A program made the translations under genes and the position numbers. 64,000 nucleotides of DNA from Cupriavidus sp. P-10 (GTDB lineage Bacteria > Pseudomonadota > Gammaproteobacteria > Burkholderiales > Burkholderiaceae): contig NZ_AP025170.1 in the NCBI RefSeq assembly GCF_003402535.2, forward strand, positions 2,542,001 through 2,606,000. Reading direction: 5' to 3'. Shown piece by piece: positions 45,942 through 57,934 of this stretch. The notes beneath the pieces were generated by a model. It was not told the origin of the DNA and did no database searches. It worked only from the letters and a program-made list of their open reading frames with translations. The stretch's first letter is position 1. Each line of letters opens with the position of its first letter.

Positions 45942-47576
45942 CTACAGCCGCATGGTGCCGGCCAGGAACAGCCGCGCATCCATCTGGCGCAGGTCCGGCG
46001 CCACTGCCACCGGCGTGGCGCACTGGTCGAGCACGTCGCGTTGCAGGTCAACGCCGGGCGCGATTTCGACCAGCGTGAGGCGCGGCTCGCCGTCATCGCC
46101 CGCGCGCATCTCGAACACCGCGCGCTCGGTGATGTACAGCACCGCGATGCCCAGCGATGCCACGTACGGGCCGTTGAAGCTCAGGTGCGAGACCGCCGGC
46201 ACGATCTTCCTGACGCGGCCTTCGCGCACGATCTGCAGCTGGCCATCGCAGGCGCGGACTTCCAGCCCGCCCGCCGTAAGCGTGCCCATGAAGACCACGG
46301 CACGCGCGCTCTGCGTGATGTTGATAAAGCCGCCCACGCCCGCGATCAGAGCGCCCTCGCCTTCACCGAACTTGCTGACATTGACGTTGCCGTGGCCATC
46401 GAGCTCGGCCAGCCCGAGGATGGCCAGGTCGATGCCGCCGCCCTCGTAGAAGTCGAACTGCGCCGGCTGGTCGACCACCGCTTCCGGATAGGCCGAGGCG
46501 CCGAAGCTGAGCCCGTCGGCAGGCGTGCCGCCGATCGGGCCTGCCTCCACCGTGAGCGTAAAGCCACCCAGCCCGGCCTCGTGCGCCAGCGCGCCGACCG
46601 CCGCCGGCATGCCGACGCCGAGGTTGACCACGCGCGGCGCGCGCCGGGCCAGCTCCATCGCCGCACGACGCTGGACGATGGTGCGCGCGTCGAGCGCCCC
46701 GCCGACGGCCGGCACCAAAGCCGCTTCCACGGCGGCAGCGGCGGCCTCGCCCTGCCACGGCGTGACGTAGGCCGGATTGAAGGCCTCGGCAAACGTCATC
46801 TGGTGGTTGGCGGGGTTGTCGCAGACCACCACGTAATCCACCAGGATGCCGGGCACGTGGATGGCGTGCAGGTTCTCGTGATGATCGACCAGGCTTTCCA
46901 CCTGCGCGATCACGATGCCGCCCGAGTTGTGCGCGGCCTGCGCCATCGCCAGCAACTCGTGGTGGAAGGCTTCCCGGTGCGTGCTCAGGTTGCCGCGCGC
47001 ATCGGCCGCGGTGCAGCGGATCAGCGCGCAATGGATCGGGAAGCTGGGATAGAACAGGTATTCGTCGCCGCGGAAGTCAACCGCCTCGACCCAGCACGCC
47101 TTGCCCTCGGCCAGCGCCTGGCGCGCGCGCTCGTTGACCGCGCCGCCGTGGTAGCGCGGGTCCTGGCCGGTGCGCGGATCGACAAACGTGTGCAGGCCGA
47201 TCTTGGTCATCACACCGGGCTTGCCGCCGGCGATGGCGCGATACAGGTGCGTCAGCACGCCCTGCGGCAGGTTGTAGCCCTGGCATTGCTCCGCCATTGC
47301 CAGCGTCGCCAGCCGCGTGGCCGAGCGCCAGTGGCCGCCGACGATGCTGGCGGTCATGCCGGCATTGCCGAAGTGGTTCACGCCGCGCGCGCCGCGGTCG
47401 CCCTGCCCGGCCGAATACACCAGCGTCAGGTCGCGCGGCAGGCCGCTTTGCAGGAAGCGCTGCTCCAGCGCCTCGGTCACGGCCTCGGCATGGCCGGCGC
47501 CGACAAACCCCGCGCTGGCCACGGTCCAGCCATCCCGCACCAGGGCGGCTGCTTCGCGTGCGGTGATCACCTTCAT
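45942..47576 (-). CDS. pct: Propionate CoA-transferase
   Basis: This 544-residue family I CoA-transferase starts MKVITAREAAALVRDGWTVA, which I recognise as nearly the C. necator Pct. The active-site glutamate lies in TLTVEAGPIGGTPADG; both alpha- and beta-like halves are fused. It moves CoA between short-chain acyl-CoAs and acids such as propionate, acetate and lactate. The start at 47576 is supported by GGAGAC upstream. A hairpin terminator lies in its leader. Confidence 0.95.
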   Translation of the reverse strand: MKVITAREAAALVRDGWTVASAGFVGAGHAEAVTEALEQRFLQSGLPRDLTLVYSAGQGDRGARGVNHFGNAGMTASIVGGHWRSATRLATLAMAEQCQGYNLPQGVLTHLYRAIAGGKPGVMTKIGLHTFVDPRTGQDPRYHGGAVNERARQALAEGKACWVEAVDFRGDEYLFYPSFPIHCALIRCTAADARGNLSTHREAFHHELLAMAQAAHNSGGIVIAQVESLVDHHENLHAIHVPGILVDYVVVCDNPANHQMTFAEAFNPAYVTPWQGEAAAAAVEAALVPAVGGALDARTIVQRRAAMELARRAPRVVNLGVGMPAAVGALAHEAGLGGFTLTVEAGPIGGTPADGLSFGASAYPEAVVDQPAQFDFYEGGGIDLAILGLAELDGHGNVNVSKFGEGEGALIAGVGGFINITQSARAVVFMGTLTAGGLEVRACDGQLQIVREGRVRKIVPAVSHLSFNGPYVASLGIAVLYITERAVFEMRAGDDGEPRLTLVEIAPGVDLQRDVLDQCATPVAVAPDLRQMDARLFLAGTMRL

Positions 47577-47664
47577 CGCTGTCTCCGGTTCTTGTCTCGC
47601 CTCCTCATCGGGGGCGGCTTGTGCCTGCATGGAATCGCGAACGCCAGCCGCTTCGCAATGGAAA

Positions 47665-47697
47665 AAGCCCCGCGTGCCGGGGAGGGCAGCGGGGCTT
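47665..47697 (-). terminator. Intrinsic terminator in the pct leader
   Basis: On the minus strand AAGCCCCGC pairs with GCGGGGCTT around a 15-nt loop and is followed by TTTTTC, 89 nt upstream of the pct ATG. No gene is visible just upstream on that strand, so this looks like an attenuator or the end of a small RNA. The rest of the gap 47698-48022 shows no other gene. Confidence 0.7.
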
Positions 47698-48022
47698 AAG
47701 TGGTAGCGGGGCAACCTTCCGATTACCCACGCAGTGATCTTGGCTGATCGCGCCGCGGCCCACATCACCCAAATGCGGGTTTTTGAGCGGCCGGCAACCT
47801 AGCGCCGGCGGCGGCGCGCCTGACGCTGCCTGTAAAGCCTGTCAATCATCACTCGCGCCTTCCGGCCCTGGAATCGGGGTTTTCTCCGAGCGGGTTTCCG
47901 CCAGCTTCCCGTCCCGCCGCGCATGCGGTCTACTGGTATCACATTGACAGGGCAAAGCCAACGCGGCGTAACGCCGCAGTCGATGGAGCACCAAGACGAT
48001 TCCAATAACCGGGAGACAGACC

Positions 48023-48133
48023 ATGGTGACGAAAAAAGAAGACGCATTCGTACTGAAGAACCTTCTTGCCCTCGCAGCAGTGGAAACCGTTGGCGGCGCG
48101 ATCGCCCTCAGCATGGTCTTCCACCTAATCTGA
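48023..48133 (+). CDS. Small membrane-like protein (36 aa)
   Basis: The frame encodes MVTKKEDAFVLKNLLALAAV then ETVGGAIALSMVFHLI, a charged start followed by one hydrophobic helix. GGGAG lies 7 nt before the ATG. A TTGACA lies about 75 bp upstream. I do not recognise it; a single-span small membrane protein is the best description. Confidence 0.5.
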   Translation: MVTKKEDAFVLKNLLALAAVETVGGAIALSMVFHLI

Positions 48134-48223
48134 TCTGAATTTGCCCGGGCACCGCGCCGCCACGCCGGCGCGGTGTTTGCTGGCCCTGCGTTAATCGGCG
48201 CCCTTCGGCGCCCTCCCGGCGCC

Positions 48224-48577
48224 CTAGGCGTCGACAATCACCTCGAAGCCGCCGTAGATCATCCGCTGGCCATCGAACGGCATCGGGTCCATCCCTTCCT
48301 TCAGGCGCGGGTCTTCCATTGCTGCCTTCATGCCGGTGTCGCGTTTTTCACGCGACGGCCACAAGATCCAGGAAAACACCACCGCTTCGTCATCCTTGCG
48401 CTTGACCGCCATGGTGAAGGACGTAACCTTTCCTTCCGGCACGTCATCGCCCCAGCATTCCACCACCTTCAGCGCGCCGTGCTCCTTGAATACCGCAGCG
48501 GCTTTCTGCGCCACCTGGCGATAGGTTTCGCGATTGGCCTGCGGCACGGCCAGCAAGAATCCGTCGATATAAGGCAT
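48224..48577 (-). CDS. DUF1428 family protein (YbaA-like)
   Basis: This 117-residue protein has the ferredoxin-like DUF1428 pattern MPYIDGFLLAVPQANRETYR, VECWGDDVPEGKVTSF and DPMPFDGQRMIYGGFE. Start at 48577 from the family N-terminus. The function of the family is not established. Confidence 0.9.
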   Translation of the reverse strand: MPYIDGFLLAVPQANRETYRQVAQKAAAVFKEHGALKVVECWGDDVPEGKVTSFTMAVKRKDDEAVVFSWILWPSREKRDTGMKAAMEDPRLKEGMDPMPFDGQRMIYGGFEVIVDA

Positions 48578-48750
48578 GGATCTGACTCCTCGTCGGGTTG
48601 AACGGTTGCGAACGGCAGCGAACAAGTCGCCTCCGAATACCTTAGTCCATCGTTAGGCGGGCCGAGGTTCCCCCAGGGATCGCGCCGTTCACCTCGACGA
48701 GCGGTGCGCTGCCGCCGGAAACGCTCGCGGCAAAGCAAACGCAACAACGC

Positions 48751-48784
48751 AAAAGGGGTTACGGCATTCACCGTAACCCCTTTT
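48751..48784. terminator. Bidirectional terminator next to the CAT-anticodon tRNA
   Basis: AAAAGGGGTTACGG and CCGTAACCCCTTTT form a perfect 14-bp stem with a 6-nt loop; T runs on the plus strand and a shorter one on the minus. It ends the tRNA transcript on the minus strand. Confidence 0.85.
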
Positions 48785-48794
48785 TTGACAGCAT

Positions 48795-48873
<79 letters not shown>

Positions 48874-48883
48874 TTGGAAGCGT

Positions 48884-51421
<2,538 letters not shown>

Positions 51422-51477
51422 TGGCACGCTCACTTTCACCAGAACTGGGAAGAAAGATTTCGCAATCCAAACCGGCT

Positions 51478-51483
51478 ATTGTA
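51478..51483 (-). promoter_or_regulatory. Probable -10 box of an rpoD promoter
   Basis: On the minus strand TACAAT in the context GTGCTACAATAGCC lies 57 bp before the rpoD ATG. It would allow rpoD expression independent of dnaG. No good -35. Confidence 0.5.
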
Positions 51484-51622
51484 GCACGCCACGGATAGCC
51501 GGCTTCCTGTCAGGTGAGGTTTTCACCTGAAAAATCAAGGCTTAAGCTCGGCGATGCCGGCCTAGACCTCCATCCAACGCCTGATACTGCCTCCCGGTTG
51601 ATAGCCGTTGCGCCGCGACGCC

Positions 51623-53443
51623 TCAGCCAAGTTGACGCCGCCGGTGGATCTCCCCCACCAGCCAGCGCATGCGTTGCTTGGCCGCCTCATCCGCGGTCCC
51701 TGCCACCACTTCGGCCTGCAGCATGTCGAGTTCACGCCGCAACGGTTCGGCCAGCAGCTTGGTGATGGCGGCATCGAACTCGTGTGTGGCAGGCTCCTCT
51801 TCAATCTCTTCCTTCAGCACGGCGGTGCGCGCGCCCGCATATACCTCGGCATAGGGCGACTGGGCCAGCTGCTCGCTGAATGCCGCGAAATTCACCTCGC
51901 CCTGCAGGCCGTCGCACGCCGACACCAGGTGAGAAAGCACTTCGCTCTCCCCGCCCATGCCGCCCTCGCCGTCCAGCAGCAAGGCACGCGCATCGTCGTC
52001 GAGCCGCGCCGACAGCGCCGGGTAGCACATCAGCAGCTGGATCACGCGCTGCTCCAGGCCCGTCGGCGCCTGCCGCCGCGCGCGCGGGCGCGGTTTCTCG
52101 AAACGGCCCACACGGGCCGGGTCGCTGCGCAGGCCGCAGATGGCTTCGATCTCGGCAGGTGTCGTACCCGTGGCATCGGCAAGTTCGCGCACGATCTGTA
52201 GCCGCAGGCCGCCGGCGGGCATCGCCTGCAGCAGCGGCTTGGCCTCGTACTGGGCGCGCGCGCGGCCCTCGGGCTGGCGCAGGTCCAGTTCCTCGGTCAC
52301 CGATTGCAGCAGGAAGCGCGACAGCGGCATGGCATTGCGCACCTGGGTGGCAAAGGCCTCGGTCCCTTCTTCGCGCACATAGCTGTCGGGGTCGTGCTCG
52401 GCCGGCAGGAACAGGAAGCGAATGGTCTTGTTGTCGGCCACGTGGGGCAGGCAGGCTTCGAGTGCCCGCCGCGCCGCGCGGCGGCCGGCGGCATCGCCGT
52501 CGAATGAGAACACCACCGCGTCGGTCTGGCGCAGCAATTTCTGCACGTGCACGGGCGTGCACGCCGTGCCAAGGGTAGCGACGGCATTGGCAAAACCGAG
52601 CTGGGCCAGTGCCACGACATCCATATACCCTTCGACCACCAATACGTAGCCGGTTTCCCGGATCGCATGGCGCGCCTCGAACAGGCCGTACAGTTCGGTG
52701 CCCTTGCTGAACAACGGGGTTTCGGGCGAGTTCAGGTACTTTGGCTCGCCCTGCCCCATCACGCGGCCGCCGAAGCCGATCACGGCCCCCTTGGTGTTGC
52801 GGATGGGGAACATGATGCGGTCGCGGAAGCGGTCGTAGCGCCGCGGCTTGCCGTCGGGGTCGCGCTTGTCGCTTTCGATCAGCAGGCCGGCCTCGACCAG
52901 CGGCGCGGCGATATTGTCGTCGCGATAGCTGCCGAACACCGTTTCCAGCCCTTGCCAGTCATCGGGCGCATAGCCCAGGCCGAACTGCGCGGCGATCTCG
53001 CCGGTCAGCCCACGCCCCTTCAGGTACTGGATCGCCTGCGGCGCGGTGCGCAGCTGCCGGCGGTAGAAGTCGGTCGCGCGGCTCATGACGTCGGACAGCG
53101 CCACCGAGCGGGCCTGCTGTTCGGCGCGCTGACCAGGCGGCAGGCGATCGCGCTCTTCCGGCACGGTCATGCCGACCGACTGGGCCAGTTCGCGCACCGC
53201 CTCCGGGTAGGACTGGCCGGAGTACTCCATCAGGAAACCGATGGCCGAGCCATGCGCGCCGCATCCGAAGCAGTGGTAGAACTGCTTGGTCGGCGAGACC
53301 GTGAAAGACGGCGATTTCTCGTTATGGAAGGGGCACAGCCCCATGAAATTCGCGCCGCCCTTCTTCAGCTGCACATACTTGCCCACCACATCGACAATGT
53401 CGACACGGTTGAGCAGGTCCTGAATAAAGGATTGCGGAATCAC
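51623..53443 (-). CDS. dnaG: DNA primase
   Basis: This 606-residue protein has the CHC2 zinc ribbon (LCPFHNEKSPSFTVSP and FHCFGCGAHG-like FYHCFGCGAHG), the TOPRIM core (LVVEGYMDVVALAQLGFANA; FSFDGDAAGRRAARRALE) and a C-terminal helicase-binding helical domain. It makes RNA primers for replication. I chose the GTG at 53443 (IPQSFIQDLLNRVDIVDVVG), the family N-terminus; a TTG at 53488 is an alternative. Confidence 0.96.
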   Translation of the reverse strand: MIPQSFIQDLLNRVDIVDVVGKYVQLKKGGANFMGLCPFHNEKSPSFTVSPTKQFYHCFGCGAHGSAIGFLMEYSGQSYPEAVRELAQSVGMTVPEERDRLPPGQRAEQQARSVALSDVMSRATDFYRRQLRTAPQAIQYLKGRGLTGEIAAQFGLGYAPDDWQGLETVFGSYRDDNIAAPLVEAGLLIESDKRDPDGKPRRYDRFRDRIMFPIRNTKGAVIGFGGRVMGQGEPKYLNSPETPLFSKGTELYGLFEARHAIRETGYVLVVEGYMDVVALAQLGFANAVATLGTACTPVHVQKLLRQTDAVVFSFDGDAAGRRAARRALEACLPHVADNKTIRFLFLPAEHDPDSYVREEGTEAFATQVRNAMPLSRFLLQSVTEELDLRQPEGRARAQYEAKPLLQAMPAGGLRLQIVRELADATGTTPAEIEAICGLRSDPARVGRFEKPRPRARRQAPTGLEQRVIQLLMCYPALSARLDDDARALLLDGEGGMGGESEVLSHLVSACDGLQGEVNFAAFSEQLAQSPYAEVYAGARTAVLKEEIEEEPATHEFDAAITKLLAEPLRRELDMLQAEVVAGTADEAAKQRMRWLVGEIHRRRQLG

Positions 53444-53643
53444 CCGACTGACCGTCCTGAGGCTTGGCCGTCCCGCGACGGGAGGCAATTTCTAGGAATG
53501 CGTGACCGGTGCGACGCCCGGTTGCTATCGGAATATTGTAGTGCAGCGCGCTCAGCCCGCCCGCGATGTTATCAACTCCGTGCATTTACGCCGAATCCCA
53601 GCGATCCGGCATGCATCACACCAATATCTGATTAAATCAGCAC

Positions 53644-54093
53644 TTACTTCGGAGCCAACGCCGCCTTGACGAGCGCCGACACGGCAGTCATGTCCGCACG
53701 GCCGGCGAGCTTGCCCTTGAGCACGCCCATGACCTTGCCCATGTCCTGCGGGCCGGCGGCACCGGTGGCGGCCACTGCTTGCTGGACCTCGGCGGCGACT
53801 TCGGCCTCGGACAGCGCGGCAGGCATATAGATCTTCAGCACCTCGACTTCGGCCAGTTCCTTGTCGGCCAGGTCATTGCGGCCGGCCTGCTGGAACTGGG
53901 AGATCGAGTCCTTGCGTTGCTTGATCAGCTTCTCGACCACGGCCAGCACGGCGGTATCGTCAAGCTCCGTGCGCTCGTCGACCTCGCGTTGCTTGATCGC
54001 GGCCAGCAGCAGGCGGATGGTGCCGAGGCGCTCCGCTTCGCGGGCGCGCATGGCGTTCTTCATGTCTTCGCTGATACGGGCTTTGAGGGACAT
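53644..54093 (-). CDS. GatB/YqeY domain protein
   Basis: This 149-residue protein matches YqeY (MSLKARISEDMKNAMRAREA, RLGTIRLLLAAIKQREVDER, VLKIYMPAALSEAEV, MGKVMGVLKGKLAGRADMTA). It resembles the tRNA-binding tail domain of GatB; its exact role is unknown. The start at 54093 is the family start. It lies upstream of dnaG and rpoD, the place where rpsU-yqeY-dnaG-rpoD is common; rpsU itself is missing here. Confidence 0.93.
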   Translation of the reverse strand: MSLKARISEDMKNAMRAREAERLGTIRLLLAAIKQREVDERTELDDTAVLAVVEKLIKQRKDSISQFQQAGRNDLADKELAEVEVLKIYMPAALSEAEVAAEVQQAVAATGAAGPQDMGKVMGVLKGKLAGRADMTAVSALVKAALAPK

Positions 54094-54159
54094 CGTGATC
54101 TTCCAGAAAGTGGGCGGACACTCACAGGTGGCGGCGGGAGCCGCTCGCTGCAAGGCCCA

Positions 54160-54270
54160 TAACGCAAAAACCCGCCGAAGCGTGCGCCACAGCGGGTTGG
54201 TGCAAGCGCAAGGCCCGGTCAGTACAGCTTCGATTTTCGGGATAGCGGCTTTACGAAGCTCTGGATTGTA
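54160..54270 (-). ncRNA. Short structured leader or small RNA upstream of yqeY, ending in a terminator
   Basis: On the minus strand a TACAAT box (54265-54270) is followed by an RNA that can form AGCTTCG/CGAAGCT (54226-54232 with 54254-54260). It then reaches an intrinsic terminator, AACCCGC/GCGGGTT plus TTTTTG (54192-54198 with 54169-54175), about 90 nt later and 70 nt before the yqeY start. This could be a small RNA or an attenuator of the yqeY-dnaG operon. Confidence 0.5.
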
Positions 54271-54346
54271 GCACCAAGCCCGGAGCCCGGAAGTGGCGCG
54301 CAGCGTACACTTGGAAAACGACGCCCTGGCTCAAACAGACCGGCTC

Positions 54347-55606
54347 TCAGGCCACTGACTGCCCCGCGGCGGCGCTGCGGCTGGCCTCCGCTACCGCCTT
54401 GCCCGCCGCAACGGCAGACGCCCAGGCCCATTGGAAGTTGTAGCCGCCCAGCCAGCCGGTGACATCGACCACTTCGCCAATGAAGTAGAGCCCCGGCACC
54501 TCGCGCGCCATCATCGTCGCAGAGGACAGCGCGCGCGTATCGACGCCGCCGATCGTCACCTCGGCCTTGCGATAGCCTTCGGTGCCCGACGGCACGATGC
54601 GCCAGTCGTTGAGCGATGCGCCAAGCTTGCGCAGCGCCTTGTCCGTGACATCGTGCAGCGGCATGGTGGCATCGACGCCGGCGGCCGCGCACCACGCGTC
54701 GGCCAGCCGCGACGGCAACCGCTGCGCCAGCAGGTTGCCGAGGTGCTTGCGGCTGCCGCCCTTCTGCTCCAGCAGCCAGTCCGCCGCGTCTTCGCCGTCG
54801 AACAGGTCGATGGCGATCGGCGTGCCGGGCTTCCAGTAGCTTGAAATCTGCAGCACCGCCGGGCCGGACAGCCCACGGTGGGTCCACAGCAGGTCTTCGC
54901 GGAACGCGCCGGCCGTCTTGCCATTGCCGGTGGCGATGTCCACTTCCAGCGACACGCCGGCCAGCGGTGCGAACGGGGCCCAGTCCTTGCCGTCGAAGGT
55001 CAGCGGCACCAGCGCCGGCCGGGTTTCAACGATGCCCAGCCCGAACTGGCGCGCGATGCGGTAGCCGAAGTCGGTGGCGCCGATCTTGGGGATCGACAGC
55101 CCCCCGGTGGCGACCACCAGCGCGCCAGCGCGCACCGTGCCGGTGGAGGTCAATAACAGGAAGTCATCGCCCTCGCGGCGGATTTCCGTCACCGAGCAGC
55201 CCGCCTGCCAGCGTACGCGGCCTGTGTCGCATTCGGCGCGCAGCATGGCGATCACGTCTTCGGCGCTGTCGTTGCAGAACAGCTGGCCGCGATGTTTTTC
55301 ATGCCAGGCGATGCCGTGGCGGCGCATCAGGTCGAGGAAGTCCGGTGGCGTGTAGCGGGCCAGTGCCGAACGGCAGAAATGAGGATTGGACGACAGGTAG
55401 TTGGCCGGACCCGCCTGCAGGTTGGTGAAGTTGCAGCGGCCACCGCCGGAGATGCGGATTTTCTCGGCCAGTTTGGTGGCGTGATCGACCAGCACCACGC
55501 TGGCGCCGTTCTGGCCGGCGACGGCGGCGCACATCATGCCGGCCGCGCCCGCGCCCAGCACGGCCACGTCATACCGGCCCGTCCGGGTTCCCGTCGCCCC
55601 GCTCAT
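54347..55606 (-). CDS. HI0933-family FAD/NAD(P)-binding flavoprotein
   Basis: This 419-residue protein begins with a dinucleotide-binding fold ([20 protein letters not shown]) and the family mark [14 protein letters not shown]. It continues with [20 protein letters not shown] and ends [20 protein letters not shown]. The ATG at 55606 has GAGG 7 nt upstream; a GTG at 55636 is the other choice. The substrate of this family is not established. Divergent from tsaD. Confidence 0.9.
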   Translation of the reverse strand: MSGATGTRTGRYDVAVLGAGAAGMMCAAVAGQNGASVVLVDHATKLAEKIRISGGGRCNFTNLQAGPANYLSSNPHFCRSALARYTPPDFLDLMRRHGIAWHEKHRGQLFCNDSAEDVIAMLRAECDTGRVRWQAGCSVTEIRREGDDFLLLTSTGTVRAGALVVATGGLSIPKIGATDFGYRIARQFGLGIVETRPALVPLTFDGKDWAPFAPLAGVSLEVDIATGNGKTAGAFREDLLWTHRGLSGPAVLQISSYWKPGTPIAIDLFDGEDAADWLLEQKGGSRKHLGNLLAQRLPSRLADAWCAAAGVDATMPLHDVTDKALRKLGASLNDWRIVPSGTEGYRKAEVTIGGVDTRALSSATMMAREVPGLYFIGEVVDVTGWLGGYNFQWAWASAVAAGKAVAEASRSAAAGQSVA

Positions 55607-55763
55607 TGCTTGCCTCGCCAATCCATCTGTTGCCACCGCTCAAGAAAGGGCAGATTGTAGCGAAAAGCACGCGCCGCGCCGGTGTGCTACCCTGCGCGCT
55701 TCCTGCAACCTGTTGTTTCAACGGCCGTTTCGCCCCGTTGCGGCGGCCTTCAGCTTCTTCCTC

Positions 55764-56798
55764 ATGCTTGTCCTCGGCATCGAATCTTCCTGCGACGAAA
55801 CCGGGCTGGCCCTCTATGACACCGAGGCCGGCCTGCTGGCGCATGCACTGCATTCGCAGATCTCCATGCACCGCGACTATGGTGGCGTGGTCCCCGAACT
55901 CGCCTCGCGCGACCATATCCGCCGTGTGCTGCCGTTGCTCGAACAGGTGCTGGCCGACGCCGGCCGCACCCGCAAGGACATCGACGCCATCGCCTTTACC
56001 CAGGGACCGGGCCTTGCCGGCGCGCTGCTGGTCGGCGCCTCGGTGGCCAATGCGCTGGGCTTCGCGCTGAATGTGCCGATGCTCGGCGTCCACCACCTGG
56101 AGGGCCACCTGCTGTCGCCGCTGCTGACGCGCGAGCCGCCGCCGTTCCCGTTCGTGGCGCTGCTGGTGTCGGGCGGGCATACCCAGCTGATGGATGTGCG
56201 CGGCGTTGGCGACTACACGCTGCTGGGCGAGACCCTGGACGACGCCGCGGGCGAGGCCTTCGACAAGACCGCCAAGCTGCTCGGCCTGGGTTATCCAGGC
56301 GGGCCGGAAGTGTCGCGGCTGGCCGAGTTCGGCACGCCGGGCGCGTTCGCGCTGCCACGGCCGATGCTGCATTCAGGCAACCTCGATTTTTCCTTCGCGG
56401 GGCTGAAGACCGCGGTGCTGACGCAAACCCGCAAGCTGTCCAATACCTGCGAGCAGGATCGGGCCAACCTGGCTCGGGCCTTTGTCGATGCGATCGTCGA
56501 TGTGCTGGCGGCCAAGTCGTTCGCGGCGCTGAAGCAGACCGGCCACAAGCGGCTGGTGGTGGCGGGCGGCGTCGGTGCCAACCGCCAGTTGCGCGAGCGG
56601 CTGGACCAGCTCGGCAGGCAACGCAGGATCGACGTCTATTACCCGGACCTGGCGTTCTGCACCGATAACGGCGCGATGATTGCGTTTGCCGGCGCGATGC
56701 GCTTGCAGGCCGCGCCGGAACTGGCCCGGCGCGAGTATGGCTATGGCGTGACGCCGAGGTGGGACCTGGCGGATATCCGGCTGCCGTCCGCGGCCTGA
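55764..56798 (+). CDS. tsaD: tRNA N6-adenosine threonylcarbamoyltransferase TsaD
   Basis: This 344-residue protein begins [20 protein letters not shown] and has the metal site HHLEGH ([14 protein letters not shown]), SGGHTQLM and [16 protein letters not shown]. It transfers threonylcarbamoyl to A37 of ANN-reading tRNAs together with TsaB and TsaE, which are not in the window. The very long upstream frame extension is not part of the protein. Confidence 0.97.
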   Translation: MLVLGIESSCDETGLALYDTEAGLLAHALHSQISMHRDYGGVVPELASRDHIRRVLPLLEQVLADAGRTRKDIDAIAFTQGPGLAGALLVGASVANALGFALNVPMLGVHHLEGHLLSPLLTREPPPFPFVALLVSGGHTQLMDVRGVGDYTLLGETLDDAAGEAFDKTAKLLGLGYPGGPEVSRLAEFGTPGAFALPRPMLHSGNLDFSFAGLKTAVLTQTRKLSNTCEQDRANLARAFVDAIVDVLAAKSFAALKQTGHKRLVVAGGVGANRQLRERLDQLGRQRRIDVYYPDLAFCTDNGAMIAFAGAMRLQAAPELARREYGYGVTPRWDLADIRLPSAA

Positions 56799-56815
56799 CA
56801 GTTTTCTCGCCAAAG

Positions 56816-56843
56816 AAAAAGCCACCGCATGCGGTGGCTTTTT
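56816..56843. terminator. Bidirectional terminator between tsaD and folE2
   Basis: A perfect palindrome, AAAAAGCCACCGCA and its complement, with A/T runs on both sides, lies between convergent genes. Confidence 0.92.
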
Positions 56844-56875
56844 CGTATCAGCGACGGTTTCCGCAACCGAGGGGA

Positions 56876-57679
56876 TCAGTTCACCCGCTTGTCCCGCTCG
56901 ATCACCGCATACGCGCTGTGGTTGTGGATCGACTCGAAGTTCTCCGCCTCCAGCACATAGGCCGCGATGCGGTCATCCGCATTCAGCCGCATCGCGATGT
57001 CGCGCACCAGGTCTTCGACGAACTTGGGGTTCTCGTACGCACGCTCGGTGACAAACTTCTCGTCGGGACGCTTGAGCAGCCCCCACAGTTCGCACGACGC
57101 CTCTTCCTCGGCCATGCGCACCAGCGCTTCCACCGGCAGCTCGTCGGCCAGCTCCACGTCCATCGTGATGTGCGAGCGCTGGTTATGCGCGCCGTACTGC
57201 GAGATCTTCTTCGAGCACGGGCACAGGCTGGTCACCGGCACCATCGCCTTCAGGAACACGCGCGTCCGGCCGTTGCGCACTTCTCCGGTCAGCGTGACTT
57301 CGTAGTCCAGCAGCGACTGCACGCCGGACACCGGCGCGATCTTGCTGATGAAATACGGGAAGGTGACCTCGATGCGGCCCGCCTCGGCTTCCAGCTTTTC
57401 GAGCATCTTGTCGAGCAGCAGGCGGAAGCTGGCCAGCTCCAGCGGCGCGCGCTCTTCTTCCAGCAGCGCCACGAAACGCGACATATGCGTACCCTTCTGG
57501 TCCGCCGGCAGGTGCACGTCGAGGTTAAACGTGCCCACGCTCGGCACGATGCCGGTCGGGGTCTTCAGGGTCACGGGATATCGCACGCCCTTGACACCGA
57601 CGCGCTGGATGGGGATCTGGCGGGTGTCGACGCTCGACTGGACGTCGGGCATCACGAAGGCGGGATTGATGTCATTCAT
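56876..57679 (-). CDS. folE2: GTP cyclohydrolase FolE2 (type IB)
   Basis: This 267-residue enzyme of the FolE2/COG1469 family makes dihydroneopterin triphosphate from GTP. Typical elements are [20 protein letters not shown] with the metal cysteine, [14 protein letters not shown] and [15 protein letters not shown]. FolE2 replaces FolE when zinc is scarce in some bacteria; no Zur site is apparent in the 250 bp upstream. Confidence 0.96.
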   Translation of the reverse strand: MNDINPAFVMPDVQSSVDTRQIPIQRVGVKGVRYPVTLKTPTGIVPSVGTFNLDVHLPADQKGTHMSRFVALLEEERAPLELASFRLLLDKMLEKLEAEAGRIEVTFPYFISKIAPVSGVQSLLDYEVTLTGEVRNGRTRVFLKAMVPVTSLCPCSKKISQYGAHNQRSHITMDVELADELPVEALVRMAEEEASCELWGLLKRPDEKFVTERAYENPKFVEDLVRDIAMRLNADDRIAAYVLEAENFESIHNHSAYAVIERDKRVN

Positions 57680-57841
57680 CTACGGTTTCCTCCAGGGCTG
57701 CGCCAGCGGTTGAGCGATTGGCACAGGTCCTTACGGTCGCGGCATTTTCGCAGTCCATCCAAGCCGCGCAACGAGTGTGAAACCACGGGACCCGGCACTG
57801 GGCGCGCCGACCCGCAGCTGCGAACACAAAAAAGGGGAGTT

Positions 57842-57886
57842 TAAGGGAATTCGGACGCACTCGTTGCCGAGGGCCGAATCCCCTTA
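57842..57886 (-). terminator. Intrinsic terminator of the dxs operon
   Basis: TAAGGG-ATTCGG pairs with CCGAAT-CCCTTA (one mismatch) over a 19-nt loop. On the minus strand it is followed by CCCCTTTTTTG. It lies 49 bp after the dxs stop. Confidence 0.75.
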
Positions 57887-57934
57887 GCCTGCGCGGGTGA
57901 TCTCAGCCACCCGCCAGGAACACGCCGGCAGCGG

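Noticed and set aside
54219..54887. Frame ending SRKSKLY taken as rpsU
   Set aside because: It lacks the S21 N-terminus and lies mostly antisense-like within the flavoprotein gene in another frame; at most a remnant.
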